Virus record (IMG/VR): IMGVR_UViG_3300032326_000835
Location: 1-52,366 of that record
From: a virus
DNA length: 52,366 nucleotides
Reading direction: 5' to 3' (one strand)
Part shown: piece after piece, positions 40,192 to 48,302 of the stretch
Layout of the letters: each line of letters starts with the position of its first letter
How positions within the stretch are numbered: the first letter of the stretch is position 1
Made by a program: the position numbers and the translations under genes
Notes under the pieces: model-generated
The model's database searches: none
What the model was told of the DNA's origin: nothing
Seen by the model: only the letters and a program-made list of their open reading frames with translations

Positions 40192-40440
40192 CTTCATTCG
40201 CACTAGGTCATAAGCGTCAATGGCACCAGCACAGTAATCATCTAGTTCATGATCATTTTCTAACTGATACTGCTCACGCTTTTCTGTGAGGTCAGCAATG
40301 CGTTCCTCTACAAATTTACGCAGGGTATCAATAACATCTAGTGAAGCACATTCTCCACAGTATGAGTTGTAGTCCTCTTCCTCTGTATAGGGGATAGAGC
40401 AACCACAACTGTTACACCATGATTCATCACGCATTCCCAT
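40180..40440 (-). CDS. Zinc-ribbon plus coiled-coil protein
   Basis: 86 aa from ATG 40440, preceded by AGGAG. CNSCG...YCGEC near residues 9-30, then a charged helix. Its 3' end overlaps the promoter of the next operon. Confidence 0.75.
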   Translation of the reverse strand: MGMRDESWCNSCGCSIPYTEEEDYNSYCGECASLDVIDTLRKFVEERIADLTEKREQYQLENDHELDDYCAGAIDAYDLVRMKLTD

Positions 40441-40711
40441 TTTTTCTCCTATCTGAAATAGCAAAGGCTAGTTGGTATGTTAATCCATATACCGCTGTAA
40501 GTGCGTCCATGTAACCTTCGTTATATAAACGCTGTACGGTATCTTCATAGTCCTCATCTGAACCTAGTTCATTAGAGTTCTCTAGGAGAGGAACCAATTC
40601 CTTCTCACATTCATACATCATATTCTTAAGTTCTCCATGAAGGATATCTGTTCCTGATTCGCCTAGGTCTACTAGGGTCTGTAGTCTTGGTTCTAGTTGT
40701 GTTGTTTCCAT
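40427..40711 (-). CDS. Helical hypothetical protein
   Basis: 94 aa. TATGAT, 6 nt, ATG 40711 (leaderless), and TAATG overlap with the upstream stop, so it may be read both ways. Sequence is helical and acidic. Confidence 0.75.
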   Translation of the reverse strand: METTQLEPRLQTLVDLGESGTDILHGELKNMMYECEKELVPLLENSNELGSDEDYEDTVQRLYNEGYMDALTAVYGLTYQLAFAISDRRKNGNA

Positions 40712-40869
40712 TACTCTATCATACCCTCTGCCACTGACAAAAGGTGACGGGTAGCCAATACCTGTCCGTTTAAATGAATAACAGAATCACGGTCACCGTC
40801 GGGCAATCTATCATAGTCTTGTTCTAGACTAATCAAATGTATCTTTATATATTCAATGAACTCATTCAT
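40711..40869 (-). CDS. Small hypothetical protein
   Basis: 52 aa (MNEFIEYIKIHL...), TAATG overlap on both sides. Helix-turn-helix-like spacing but no clear motif. The promoter of the next gene lies in its last codons. Confidence 0.65.
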   Translation of the reverse strand: MNEFIEYIKIHLISLEQDYDRLPDGDRDSVIHLNGQVLATRHLLSVAEGMIE

Positions 40870-41096
40870 TACATATTCTCCCTTACAAGATTATTACTAA
40901 CTAACTCATCAATTACAACTGCGTTGCCATAGTGTTGGACGACCTGCTCAAACTTGTCCTCACCCCAACCACCCCACTCTTCTTCAATCTCATCAATCTC
41001 GTTTTGGTTTAGTTGTTCAGTGTCCAGAATAAAAAGCGGGGAGCGAGAGTCAAACTCCCACCAATCCCCATTGACATTGCTAATGTAAATAGTCAT
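40869..41096 (-). CDS. Hypothetical protein
   Basis: 75 aa with NVNGDWWEFDSRSPLFILDTEQL and EEEWGGWGEDKFEQV. It resembles a short actinophage family of unknown role. Confidence 0.75.
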   Translation of the reverse strand: MTIYISNVNGDWWEFDSRSPLFILDTEQLNQNEIDEIEEEWGGWGEDKFEQVVQHYGNAVVIDELVSNNLVRENM

Positions 41097-41197
41097 TAGT
41101 TATCCTCGCACTCATGGGCTTCAATAAACGACGGCATATCAATTAACTGTAAGTCACAATCTCCACAGTAAGGAACATAAACTACATTAGTTGTCAT
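41096..41197 (-). CDS. Zinc-binding mini-protein
   Basis: 33 aa with YCGDC and HEC, a possible Cys3His site. TAATG overlap with the gene after it. Confidence 0.65.
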   Translation of the reverse strand: MTTNVVYVPYCGDCDLQLIDMPSFIEAHECEDN

Positions 41198-41366
41198 CTT
41201 CTTCCTCATCTTCATCTTCTGAGGTTTGTGTTACATCAATTGAATAGACTTCACCTGAGAAAGCATAATCTTCATAGTGCCAGCCAAGTTCTTCTGCGGC
41301 TTGTTCGTCTTCTGCTTCAACTTCGTAGTTATACTCTACGATTACTTTAATGTCATATGTTGGCAT
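41187..41366 (-). CDS. Acidic mini-protein
   Basis: 59 aa. A beta-strand N-terminus (YDIKVIVEYNYEVEAEDE) precedes a run of Glu/Asp at the C-terminus. AAGGAG precedes ATG 41366. A similar N-terminal pattern occurs at 51191-51337. Confidence 0.7.
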   Translation of the reverse strand: MPTYDIKVIVEYNYEVEAEDEQAAEELGWHYEDYAFSGEVYSIDVTQTSEDEDEEEDDN

Positions 41367-41390
41367 TAGGGTCTCCTTTTTCTTTATATA

Positions 41391-41612
41391 TTAATTATAG
41401 GGGTTGGTGTTGATTTTTACAACTTGTGAGGGTGTGATATCAGTCACATCATCTGGGCTGGTCTTGACTGTTGCATCTTCCCAGCCTAAAAGGATCAATT
41501 CATCTGGGTAGTCACAGACACAGGTAGGAGCCTTTTTAAAGTCTTGGGTAGTTACCTCAAAGAGGGTATCACAATGGGTACAGATAAGATTATACTTAAG
41601 CCAAGTAGTCAT
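41391..41612 (-). CDS. Zinc-ribbon protein
   Basis: 73 aa with CTHC and CVC pairs near residues 11-33, then an acidic beta-rich tail. TAATG overlap upstream. Confidence 0.75.
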   Translation of the reverse strand: MTTWLKYNLICTHCDTLFEVTTQDFKKAPTCVCDYPDELILLGWEDATVKTSPDDVTDITPSQVVKINTNPYN

Positions 41613-41761
41613 TAGTCAAAATACCCTTCTGCCCATAGTCCTTGTAGAAAATCTTCTGCTAGTTTTAGTCCTTCTTTATCTTCAGGTGTAGTTACATATT
41701 TGTATGCATTTTGCACAGCAACAACCATGAGTTCTTGGTCATATACTTCATAACCTAGCAT
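41612..41761 (-). CDS. Small helical protein
   Basis: 49 aa (MLGYEVYDQELMVV...), overlapping its neighbours by start/stop. No motif. Confidence 0.65.
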   Translation of the reverse strand: MLGYEVYDQELMVVAVQNAYKYVTTPEDKEGLKLAEDFLQGLWAEGYFD

Positions 41762-41925
41762 TACTCACCTTCCTCAAACTCATGTCCAATAATATCAATG
41801 TGGTCAGGTTCTGTTCCCTGAATTTCTTCAAGCATTAGGGTTTGGGCTTCAACCAGGGTATCAGCCTCAATCTCCCTGTTCCAATAGTTATTTACTCTCT
41901 CATGATAATCAATACTGAATTTCAT
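41761..41925 (-). CDS. Acidic small protein
   Basis: 54 aa. Beta-strand then helices, acidic end. Start/stop overlaps on both sides place it in the 42.6-41.4 kb operon. Confidence 0.65.
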   Translation of the reverse strand: MKFSIDYHERVNNYWNREIEADTLVEAQTLMLEEIQGTEPDHIDIIGHEFEEGE

Positions 41926-42014
41926 TACTCTCCCTGATTAACTAGATAGGCACGGACTTCTTCAAGGGTATTAATTGATTCCTCACACATTACGATTAAG
42001 TCTTCTCTAGTCAT
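41925..42014 (-). CDS. Small helical peptide
   Basis: 29 aa (MTREDLIVMCEESINTLEEV...), start and stop overlap the flanking genes. Probably real because of the overlaps. Confidence 0.55.
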   Translation of the reverse strand: MTREDLIVMCEESINTLEEVRAYLVNQGE

Positions 42015-42175
42015 TATTCTCCCCAATACTTGACAATAGTTTCCATGGTAATATGTAGGTGGCAGTCACAGGGTTCTCCACCCATGTTCTCCTCAAATTC
42101 AAAGTGCGATAGGTTGTCCTCATAAATTTCCATTACGAGTTCTGATATGGTGTATGGCTTGTATTGTGTGGTCAT
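42014..42175 (-). CDS. Hypothetical protein with CxC-H
   Basis: 53 aa with GGEPCDCHLHITMETIV, a possible metal site. TAATG at its end and ATGA at its start couple it to the neighbours. Confidence 0.65.
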   Translation of the reverse strand: MTTQYKPYTISELVMEIYEDNLSHFEFEENMGGEPCDCHLHITMETIVKYWGE

Positions 42176-42597
42176 GCTTCTATCATAACACTAGGGTCTG
42201 ACATTTTGGATTGCCATAGGTCACAGTTTCTATCTAATCTATCACCAAAGACACGGATGTAGTCTGCGATATCTTCTGTTTGATCTGTTAGACATTCTTT
42301 GACTGTATCTACTGATATAAAGACTCTTCCATTCCATAGACCCATTTGGCCAATGTTTGTTGGTACCTCTAGGCAACCATATGTATCTTGTTCCCAGCCA
42401 ACACCTTCTGAGCAAACCAAGGCATACTTGTTGTCGCCAAATACATTTTTTTCATCCAGGGTAACGAATAGTAAATTGTCTACAGTACATTCACTAAAGT
42501 CGCTACTATACTGTAGATTGTAAATTCCATTAGCGATTACTGCTAACTTCTTGCCGTCAATGATTTGTCCTATATAGCCTTTTGATCGATTTCTCAT
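42172..42597 (-). CDS. Hypothetical protein, first gene of the operon
   Basis: 141 aa, beta-rich (DGKKLAVIANGIYNLQYSS). AAAGGAA precedes ATG 42597. The leader resembles that of the gene at 40132, with the sequence GAACCCC just before the ATG. Confidence 0.75.
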   Translation of the reverse strand: MRNRSKGYIGQIIDGKKLAVIANGIYNLQYSSDFSECTVDNLLFVTLDEKNVFGDNKYALVCSEGVGWEQDTYGCLEVPTNIGQMGLWNGRVFISVDTVKECLTDQTEDIADYIRVFGDRLDRNCDLWQSKMSDPSVMIEA

Positions 42598-42626
42598 GGG
42601 GTTCCTTTGTTAGTGGGTATATATCA

Positions 42627-42655
42627 AGTATAGCCGAAACCTGGGAAAATATCAA
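42627..42655 (-). promoter_or_regulatory. Sigma-70-type promoter
   Basis: - strand TTGATA (42650-42655), 17 nt, TATACT (42627-42632). It would drive the seven-gene operon ending near 41391. Confidence 0.8.
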
Positions 42656-42799
42656 GTCTGTCGTAAAGAATTTTTGGTTTGACATTTTGGGGAAAAGGTT
42701 TGATGATCGTAAAGTTTATTTTGTTTGACATTTTTATGTCCGATATGTCTGGTTTGGTCCACGTGCGATTTTTTATGCATTGTGCTGCATATTTATTTG

Positions 42800-42873
42800 C
42801 GAAGCGTACGGGACTTGAACCCGTGATCTCTACCGTGACAGGGTAGCGCATTAACCAACTATGCTAACGCTCC
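42800..42873 (-). tRNA. tRNA-Asp(GTC)
   Basis: Acceptor GGAGCGT/ACGCTTC with one G-T pair, anticodon stem CTACC/GGTAG around CTGTCAC (GTC at 42837-42839), T-arm ACGGG/CCCGT. Isolated from the main tRNA cluster and placed in a repeat-rich intergenic region. Confidence 0.92.
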
Positions 42874-42910
42874 ATGCGAGGCAGTTTTAATTCATGCCTA
42901 GGAAATTGTA

Positions 42911-43933
42911 TCATGCGAGAGACATTACATTCTGCACAACTTTTAGCAGACGATTTTTCTCTGCGTTAATTGCAGGGTCAAAGCCTGATGCTGATGCAAG
43001 GATTGATTCGTTAGAACCACCACGAGCAGAGCGATACCAATCAAGGCGCTCAGTAAGTGCATTGAACGCACCCCAAGCATTACCAGCAATCATGCCATTG
43101 AATTCGCCAGTGTAAATATCGTTGATTACATCAACTTTATTTTCCCACTTCTTGCTTGAACCCTTAGCATCTTTTTCTGGCTTAGGATATGCAGCAAGAA
43201 TGATGTCGTTGAATTGCTTAGCATTGACTTCCTTCTCGAACATAGCCTTAGCCATGATGTCGAATTCGTCCATGTATGCATTAGCAAGACCAAGAGTCTC
43301 ACGAGCAATCTGCACCTTACCATTGGCGGTTTGAGTGTGGCGAATCTTGAAAGATTGCTTGATGCCCTTATTTTTCTTACGACCTACGCCACCAAGAGCA
43401 AGGTTAAGAGTATTAGCGCACACAACACGAACAGGTGTTATGCTTGCTTGAATGGCAATAGAACCATCGTGTGATGTGTTGATAAGTAGATAAGTTTTAA
43501 CCTTATCACTTACGCCGTTAGGGTCTAGGATTGTTTCACGCTCTAGTGCAAGAGCACCGAATACAACACGACCACCCTTGATTGAGCCAGCGGTCTCCCA
43601 ACGACCACCACCGTCTAGGATATTATCACCGAATGAGAATAAATCTTCATTCTGCAATGGGTGATAACGCTCACCAACGATGCCAAGAACATCTGTCTGT
43701 GTGTTATCGGTAGGATTTGTTCGCAAGACATATTGGTATGCCTTGTCGCTTGTTAGATGTGTAGGGGTTTCCAAATCTTCCAGACGAACATTCCAACCAT
43801 TAAGATTTGCTGCGGACAACATTTCTGCGGTTGTTTTTTCTTCTGTGAATACGGTTCCCAATCCATGCCAAGCAGGTTCACGGAAAGATGCGAATGATGT
43901 TTTTCCGTTTTGTGTTTCTAGGTCATGTGCCAT
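42911..43933 (-). CDS. DUF932/TIGR03299 phage-plasmid protein
   Basis: 340 aa. MAHDLETQNGKTSFAS and EPAWHGLGTVF are the family signature, and the central VCANTLNLAL segment is also typical. I chose ATG 43933 because GAAAAGAG precedes it; a longer frame to 44092 would cover the promoter and a CRP-like site. The family is widespread in phages and plasmids and its role is not known. Confidence 0.93.
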   Translation of the reverse strand: MAHDLETQNGKTSFASFREPAWHGLGTVFTEEKTTAEMLSAANLNGWNVRLEDLETPTHLTSDKAYQYVLRTNPTDNTQTDVLGIVGERYHPLQNEDLFSFGDNILDGGGRWETAGSIKGGRVVFGALALERETILDPNGVSDKVKTYLLINTSHDGSIAIQASITPVRVVCANTLNLALGGVGRKKNKGIKQSFKIRHTQTANGKVQIARETLGLANAYMDEFDIMAKAMFEKEVNAKQFNDIILAAYPKPEKDAKGSSKKWENKVDVINDIYTGEFNGMIAGNAWGAFNALTERLDWYRSARGGSNESILASASGFDPAINAEKNRLLKVVQNVMSLA

Positions 43934-44203
43934 GAGTTTTCTCTTTTCTGTTGTTGTTAATTTAAGTATACACCGACCCACTGACAAATGCAAATCGGGA
44001 TAGTTAAACAGGGGATAAATCGGACATTCCTTAATGTGATTAAATTCACATGATCGTAAAGGCGTGTCGTAACTTATCCACAAGTTATCCACAGGCCCAC
44101 GTGCAATTTTTGCAGGAAAATAAAAAGTGAGCAGTTTACATGGCCATGCTCAGGGCCCTCACCTAGTTTAGAGACATTCGGCATGTCTATTAGTAGCCCC
44201 CTA
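43934..44203 (-). promoter_or_regulatory. Intergenic cassette: promoter, CRP-like site, two DnaA boxes, terminator
   Basis: From left to right: TATACT (as AGTATA, 43965-43970) with CTGACA at 43981-43986; perfect TGTGA-N6-TCACA at 44035-44050; GGCGTGTCG at 44061-44069; DnaA boxes TTATCCACA at 44074-44082 and 44085-44093; CACGTGCAATTTTTGCA at 44098-44114; and a hairpin at 44117-44152. No gene seen. Confidence 0.7.
44117..44152 (-). terminator. Rho-independent terminator
   Basis: - strand TGAGCA and TGCTCA arms followed by a T-rich run (CTTTTTATTTT). It ends the gene at 44204-44635. Confidence 0.8.
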
Positions 44204-44635
44204 CTAAAAATCAATCCTGTCTACACTTGAAGAAAGCCAAGTAATATTATCAGAATTATATGATACAGATTCAAAATCAATATCATTTACAATTGATTCA
44301 ACATCCTCATCGTGAGGTACCTGCAGTGTTAAGTTATAAGTTACGGTAACCTCAACTTCAACTTCCTTGATTAATTCAAAGCCACAGATTTCTGCAATCT
44401 CATTTGCTTGGTCCTCTGTGATTCCACCGTCAGAAAGTTCTTTCATTGTCCACTCGTGCATTGCGTCACGCATTGACTGTGTTGCATTCTGTGCTTTGTA
44501 GACATTCTGTGACATCTCTGAAGAGCGCTCCTGCAATGACAGGATTAATGCATCTTTTCTTTGAAGTGATTCCCTAAATGATTCAATCTGATTATTAAGG
44601 AATTCTGTTGTTGCATTTGTTACGGTTTGGTCCAT
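44204..44635 (-). CDS. Coiled-coil hypothetical protein
   Basis: 143 aa. A long N-terminal coiled coil (NNQIESFRESLQRKDALILSL-like) precedes a beta-rich acidic domain. GAAAGAG and CCCCC precede ATG 44635. It resembles small actinophage proteins of unknown role. Confidence 0.75.
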   Translation of the reverse strand: MDQTVTNATTEFLNNQIESFRESLQRKDALILSLQERSSEMSQNVYKAQNATQSMRDAMHEWTMKELSDGGITEDQANEIAEICGFELIKEVEVEVTVTYNLTLQVPHDEDVESIVNDIDFESVSYNSDNITWLSSSVDRIDF

Positions 44636-44665
44636 GGGGGCCTCTTTCTATTGTTGGTTTACTTA

Positions 44666-44695
44666 AGTATACTACTGGCCACTGACAATTGTCAA
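44666..44695 (-). promoter_or_regulatory. Promoter with TGTCAG-N10-TATACT
   Basis: - strand TTGACA (44690-44695), 18 nt, TATACT (44666-44671). TGTCAG (44682-44687) lies 10 nt before the -10, as in six other promoters. Confidence 0.8.
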
Positions 44696-44843
44696 GGACC
44701 CTTGCGGGGAGCCTTTTCCCTACATGCTCAGGTAGTATGGGTTCTTTCAGTCCCCCAATGAACTGTGCTCTATAGTATTTCTGTGATCGCCCTAATCAGC
44801 CTGGCGAATTGGAGTGGGGCTTTTACACCCCACCCAACCTCAT

Positions 44844-45269
44844 TTAGAGATAACGAGCCACCGCATTGTATGTGGAAGTATTTACAACTTCCTCATCTGT
44901 CATTTTGAGGATACGAATTGCGTTCGTGATTTCCTCTTTCATTTCCTTATAGGTATGAGTATGAATAACCTCAAAGTCCTTTTCAGGTTCAGCAGGGAAC
45001 TCATTTTCATTGGCTACTACAATATCAAAATCAACATTGAGATTGTTATTCCAAGAACGATAGTTAGTGCGAAGGTTGATTGCCTTTGAGAAATTAGCAA
45101 TAGCCCACTTACCAATTTCTGTTTTCCATGCTTCATATGCGATTAGGTGCTTTCGTTCGTTTTCACCTTGTGTTGCGTAGTCCATCTCTAGTTTTGCTAG
45201 TGATGCTTCTAGTCCTGCGATTACTCGTTGAGTAGGGATTTTTACTGAGATTGCTTTGCCTCTTGCCAT
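44844..45269 (-). CDS. Hypothetical protein
   Basis: 141 aa. A basic N-terminus (ARGKAISVKIPTQ) precedes helices, and a conserved-looking WKTEIGKWAIANF lies in the middle. Leader with CAGAAAAGAGAAAAC. Downstream, GTGGGG/CCCCAC (44816-44835) is a possible terminator without a T run. Confidence 0.75.
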   Translation of the reverse strand: MARGKAISVKIPTQRVIAGLEASLAKLEMDYATQGENERKHLIAYEAWKTEIGKWAIANFSKAINLRTNYRSWNNNLNVDFDIVVANENEFPAEPEKDFEVIHTHTYKEMKEEITNAIRILKMTDEEVVNTSTYNAVARYL

Positions 45270-45405
45270 TTGTTTTCTCTTTTCTGTTGTGGGGTGTTAG
45301 TTGGGGGTTTGTGAGCCTTTTGACAACTTGCTCAGGTTGTCCCACTCTATTTATTTAGACACGCATTTCTGTGGGGCGTGTTTGGTTTTGGCGTTATTGC
45401 CAAAC

Positions 45406-45570
45406 TTACTTGGCTGTCCAAGTTGTGTAACGGGTTGCACCTGCTACATCTAACTTAACACGAACATTACCATTTGCCTGTGGTGTGATTTCTGTGATGA
45501 TACCACTTACCTTTGACTTTTGTGTTGTGTAGGTATCGCCTACCTTGTATGTTGCTGTTGCTACTGCCAT
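45406..45570 (-). CDS. Small beta-barrel-like protein (paralog A)
   Basis: 54 aa: TYKVGDTYTTQKSKVSGIIT, then TP..NGNVRVKLDV. It shares spacing and residues with the gene at 45676-45846. The shape suggests an SH3-like or Kow-type fold. The leader contains CAGAAAAGAG. Confidence 0.75.
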   Translation of the reverse strand: MAVATATYKVGDTYTTQKSKVSGIITEITPQANGNVRVKLDVAGATRYTTWTAK

Positions 45571-45675
45571 TTTTTTCTCTTTTCTGTTTAGGGGTTGTTA
45601 TTTGGTTATACCTAAGTATAACATTTTGTAAATAAAAATGTCAAATCGAAACCTGACATTTCTCACATATTGAGA

Positions 45676-45846
45676 TTACTTAGATGTCTTGACCATAGCC
45701 AAGCGACGAGAGCCGTTTGCTAGGACAAGTGAAACTCTAGTAACCTTATTAGACATTGGTGTAAAACCTGCGATACGACCTGTAACGCCTGTCTTGCTTG
45801 TTGTAAATAAATCACCAATTTGGTAAGTGTATCCATGAAGTGTCAT
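45676..45846 (-). CDS. Small beta-barrel-like protein (paralog B)
   Basis: 56 aa: TYQIGDLFTTSKTGVTGRIA, then TP.SNKVTRVSLVLANGSRR. Tandem relative of the previous gene. GAAAGG precedes ATG 45846, and a TATACT box lies upstream near 45887. Confidence 0.75.
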   Translation of the reverse strand: MTLHGYTYQIGDLFTTSKTGVTGRIAGFTPMSNKVTRVSLVLANGSRRLAMVKTSK

Positions 45847-46083
45847 TTGGGTCTTGCCTTTCTTTGTGGGGGTTAATTGCTTATAGTATAATTTTAGCAG
45901 AAAAATGTCATAAATGCTAATTCTAGGGGGGTTTTGGGGTGTGTTCTTAAACACATCTTAAAGGCGTGTCGCAACTTGACAAATTAAGTTTTGCCGACGT
46001 GGATCCCTGCAATTTTTATTGGTGGAAAAATAAAAGTACTATGCACCAAATTAAAAATATTATTTGCAGGGAATTCATTTATC

Positions 46084-46818
46084 TCATTTCTTAGTTGCAG
46101 AAAAAATTATGTCACTCTTAGAGTATACACACAATGAGCAAGAAACGCAAGCGCTACCTTTTTCTGATATTAGTTTAATTTGTTTATTATTTTCAGGACA
46201 TTTAGCAGCAGGCTTACCAATCATTTCTTTTACATCGGCCTGGCCAATTGCAAAATTCTTAGCAAGATATGCCATGCGAACCCCGCTATTAATTTTTAAA
46301 TCAACGGCAGTTTTAACATTCTCACTATCTGCAGAAAAATACAATGATAAATTAGATACATCCTTAAGGATAAGCGCTGCAGACTTAACTCGTGTGTATA
46401 CCCAAAATTGAATGTCAGGATTATTTTCAATTACAACTTTCCAGGCATTAGTATATGTATCATTAAAAAAGTCTCCGTCCCAGTGGATACGGAACAACTT
46501 AGGGGCATTTTTCTTTTCACAATCTGCAATAAACTCATCAATCATTTCAGAAAGTAGCATGAGCATAGTTAGACCGTCTGCGTCTTTTAGCAGGGACCAA
46601 TTGTGTAGTAGGTTAACCTTTACGGTAGGGAAGACCTTTTCCAATTTGCCTGCATAGCAAACACTCTCGCAGACACTCGTAGCGCCAGGACATGAATAAG
46701 CCTTTCCTGCAGGTAGGCCAAAGGTATTTGCGATACTTGCTTGTTTTCCATTAGGGGTGACGGCATTAGCAACCTTTCTATCTTTTGATCTTTTTAGTTT
46801 AAGTGTATTAGTAGTCAA
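46084..46818 (-). CDS. Gp88-family phage protein
   Basis: 244 aa from TTG 46818. The pattern NTFGLPAGKAYSCPGATSVCESVCYAGKLE, then FRIHWDGDFFNDTYTNAW, then CVSCSLCVY matches mycobacteriophage Gp88-like proteins. Its cysteines suggest an Fe-S or zinc centre and the W-D-G-D motif a TIM-barrel-like fold. Activity is not established; a radical-SAM relation is only a guess. Confidence 0.82.
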   Translation of the reverse strand: MTTNTLKLKRSKDRKVANAVTPNGKQASIANTFGLPAGKAYSCPGATSVCESVCYAGKLEKVFPTVKVNLLHNWSLLKDADGLTMLMLLSEMIDEFIADCEKKNAPKLFRIHWDGDFFNDTYTNAWKVVIENNPDIQFWVYTRVKSAALILKDVSNLSLYFSADSENVKTAVDLKINSGVRMAYLAKNFAIGQADVKEMIGKPAAKCPENNKQIKLISEKGSACVSCSLCVYSKSDIIFSATKK

Positions 46819-46984
46819 GGCCTAGGCTCATTTCTAATGCAATGTCTTCATTATACATTGCGGACATTTCTTCTAGTAAGCAATGGGTGCATTTTTCTTC
46901 ATATGCGTCAACCGCATTTTCTTTACATTCAGGGCAGGTAGTTGCATAGTATTCGTCATAGAACTCATCTGATATATTTCCCAT
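46808..46984 (-). CDS. Zinc-ribbon protein
   Basis: 58 aa from ATG 46984, with AAAGGAG upstream. CPEC and CTHC near residues 17-35, acidic C-terminus. It overlaps the Gp88 start by 11 nt. Confidence 0.75.
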   Translation of the reverse strand: MGNISDEFYDEYYATTCPECKENAVDAYEEKCTHCLLEEMSAMYNEDIALEMSLGLDY

Positions 46985-46989
46985 GGGGG

Positions 46990-47142
46990 CTATTCTCCTT
47001 TTTGTTGATATTTTAATTGTAGCATTTCGGACTGACATTTTCTACCCTTGCGAGAGTAGGCCTTTTTAGAGGGAACGGCAGAGGCAGCATTGCTACGGCG
47101 TAATTCCATAAGCCTGCGTAATTCCTCTGGTGTTTTTTTCAT
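46990..47142 (-). CDS. Small basic protein
   Basis: 50 aa (MKKTPEELRRLMELRRSNA...). TGC-TAAGAT, 6 nt, ATG 47142 (leaderless). Its end carries the ribosome site and a TGTCAG-N10-TACAAT promoter for the next gene. Confidence 0.65.
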   Translation of the reverse strand: MKKTPEELRRLMELRRSNAASAVPSKKAYSRKGRKCQSEMLQLKYQQKGE

Positions 47143-47186
47143 ATAATAATCTTAGCATACAGGGGAAAAAATATCAACTTCTTAAA

Positions 47187-47202
47187 TGTGATAAATCTCA
47201 CA
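47187..47202. promoter_or_regulatory. CRP/GlxR-like palindrome
   Basis: TGTGA-TAAATC-TCACA, centred about 52 bp from the ATG and inferred start site at 47142. This is a usual activator distance. Confidence 0.6.
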
Positions 47203-47252
47203 AGGGCGGGACGTGCATTTCTGTGCGGGGAAGCACACAAAAATACTTTTAA

Positions 47253-47495
47253 CTATTCTTCTTCTTCAATAAAAACATATAACTTAAATACATGTTCATA
47301 GTTGCAAATAAAAACATCTTCCTCACCATAGTCATTACGATAAGTAATTGTGTAATTATCTCCAGTAGCATCATCTTCAATTGATATTACATCAACAATA
47401 ACACCTTCAATCTCTACAAGATCATTTTCCATTAACTGGCTAGGTGTTAGTAGGTCTGCATATACAAGTTCCATGCTGTTTATTGTATCAGACAT
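47253..47495 (-). CDS. Acidic beta-rich protein
   Basis: 80 aa. ENDLVEIEGVIVDVISIEDD and ITYRNDYGEEDVFI suggest a small barrel; the C-terminus is IEEEE. AGGA precedes the ATG. Confidence 0.75.
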   Translation of the reverse strand: MSDTINSMELVYADLLTPSQLMENDLVEIEGVIVDVISIEDDATGDNYTITYRNDYGEEDVFICNYEHVFKLYVFIEEEE

Positions 47496-47496
47496 T

Positions 47497-47781
47497 CTAA
47501 TCCTCCCAATCGGGTAGCCAAAACGATAGGTGGTGTTGGTCTACAATCGCTCTTGCAGGTGCTTGAGTTTCTCCACGATAGAGAATCTGAAAGTCACCAA
47601 CCTTTGGCATATCAATCATGCGCTCATAGTCCTCATCATAGTAAGCGTCAATAGCCTCGATACAAGGTTGCACCATTTCTGCGGGGACTGGAGGGTAGTG
47701 ATTACCCTTTAGGTGATAAAGAATCTGAGTTTCTAAATCCAAGACTGTATCCTGAATTCCTAACGCTGTAACTGCTCCCAT
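47497..47781 (-). CDS. Hypothetical protein
   Basis: 94 aa. DYERMIDMPKVGDFQILYRGETQAPA and HHLSFWLPDW are reminiscent of a small actinophage family. One base separates it from the next gene. Confidence 0.75.
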   Translation of the reverse strand: MGAVTALGIQDTVLDLETQILYHLKGNHYPPVPAEMVQPCIEAIDAYYDEDYERMIDMPKVGDFQILYRGETQAPARAIVDQHHLSFWLPDWED

Positions 47782-47782
47782 A

Positions 47783-47992
47783 TTATTTCACACTCACATT
47801 TCCATTACGATAGAAGGTCTTGGTATACATTTTACCCGTAGGGTCTGACAAGTTATATGTTGCATATTCCTTAGCATCGCCATAGTCCACACACTTATTC
47901 CATGCAGTTACTATTTCTAGCATATCTGCGGTGCGTGTTGTTGATACAAGTTCGCCGTCATAGGCGATAGTAAGTGAGTAGTTATATTCCAT
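47783..47992 (-). CDS. Hypothetical protein
   Basis: 69 aa. SLTIAYDGELVSTTRTADMLEI and KTFYRNGNVSVK, beta-rich. TAATG overlap upstream. Confidence 0.7.
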   Translation of the reverse strand: MEYNYSLTIAYDGELVSTTRTADMLEIVTAWNKCVDYGDAKEYATYNLSDPTGKMYTKTFYRNGNVSVK

Positions 47993-48135
47993 TAGTCGTT
48001 CTCCTTAGTAGTAAATAGTGCGCCTTCATTAAGCAAGCCTAACTCTAAATTAAATAGTTCATCGCTATTAGCCTTAGACAAGTCTATCCAACCTGCGCCA
48101 TCGTTGTCAATTCTAAATATCTCTACATATCCCAT
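47992..48135 (-). CDS. Small acidic protein
   Basis: 47 aa (MGYVEIFRIDNDGAGWIDL...). Start and stop overlap the neighbours. Confidence 0.65.
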   Translation of the reverse strand: MGYVEIFRIDNDGAGWIDLSKANSDELFNLELGLLNEGALFTTKEND

Positions 48136-48302
48136 TAGTGTTGTTCCTCGCAATTCTCTGAATAGTTAAACTCACAATAGTAGCAACCCATAGTTTCTCC
48201 ATGAGCCTTGCATACATATTTAAATTGTAATTCATCGCAACACAATAGTTGCTCATCTTTAATTAAATAGAATTCGTTTTGGTCAATATAGGTATCTATC
48301 AT
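48135..48302 (-). CDS. Zinc mini-protein, CC-C-H-GCxYC family (copy 1)
   Basis: 55 aa. LLCCDELQF, VCKAHG and GCYYCEF share order and spacing with the gene at 50482-50667, so the two are paralogs in duplicated modules. TAATG overlap at the start. Confidence 0.75.
   Translation of the reverse strand: MIDTYIDQNEFYLIKDEQLLCCDELQFKYVCKAHGETMGCYYCEFNYSENCEEQH

Noticed and set aside
43934-44092. N-terminal extension of the DUF932 gene to 44092
   Set aside because: It would run through the promoter, CRP-like site and DnaA boxes; the family signature begins at MAHDLET (43933) after a ribosome site.
46084-46818. Radical-SAM enzyme
   Set aside because: The cysteines do not follow the CxxxCxxC order; the Gp88 family fits better.
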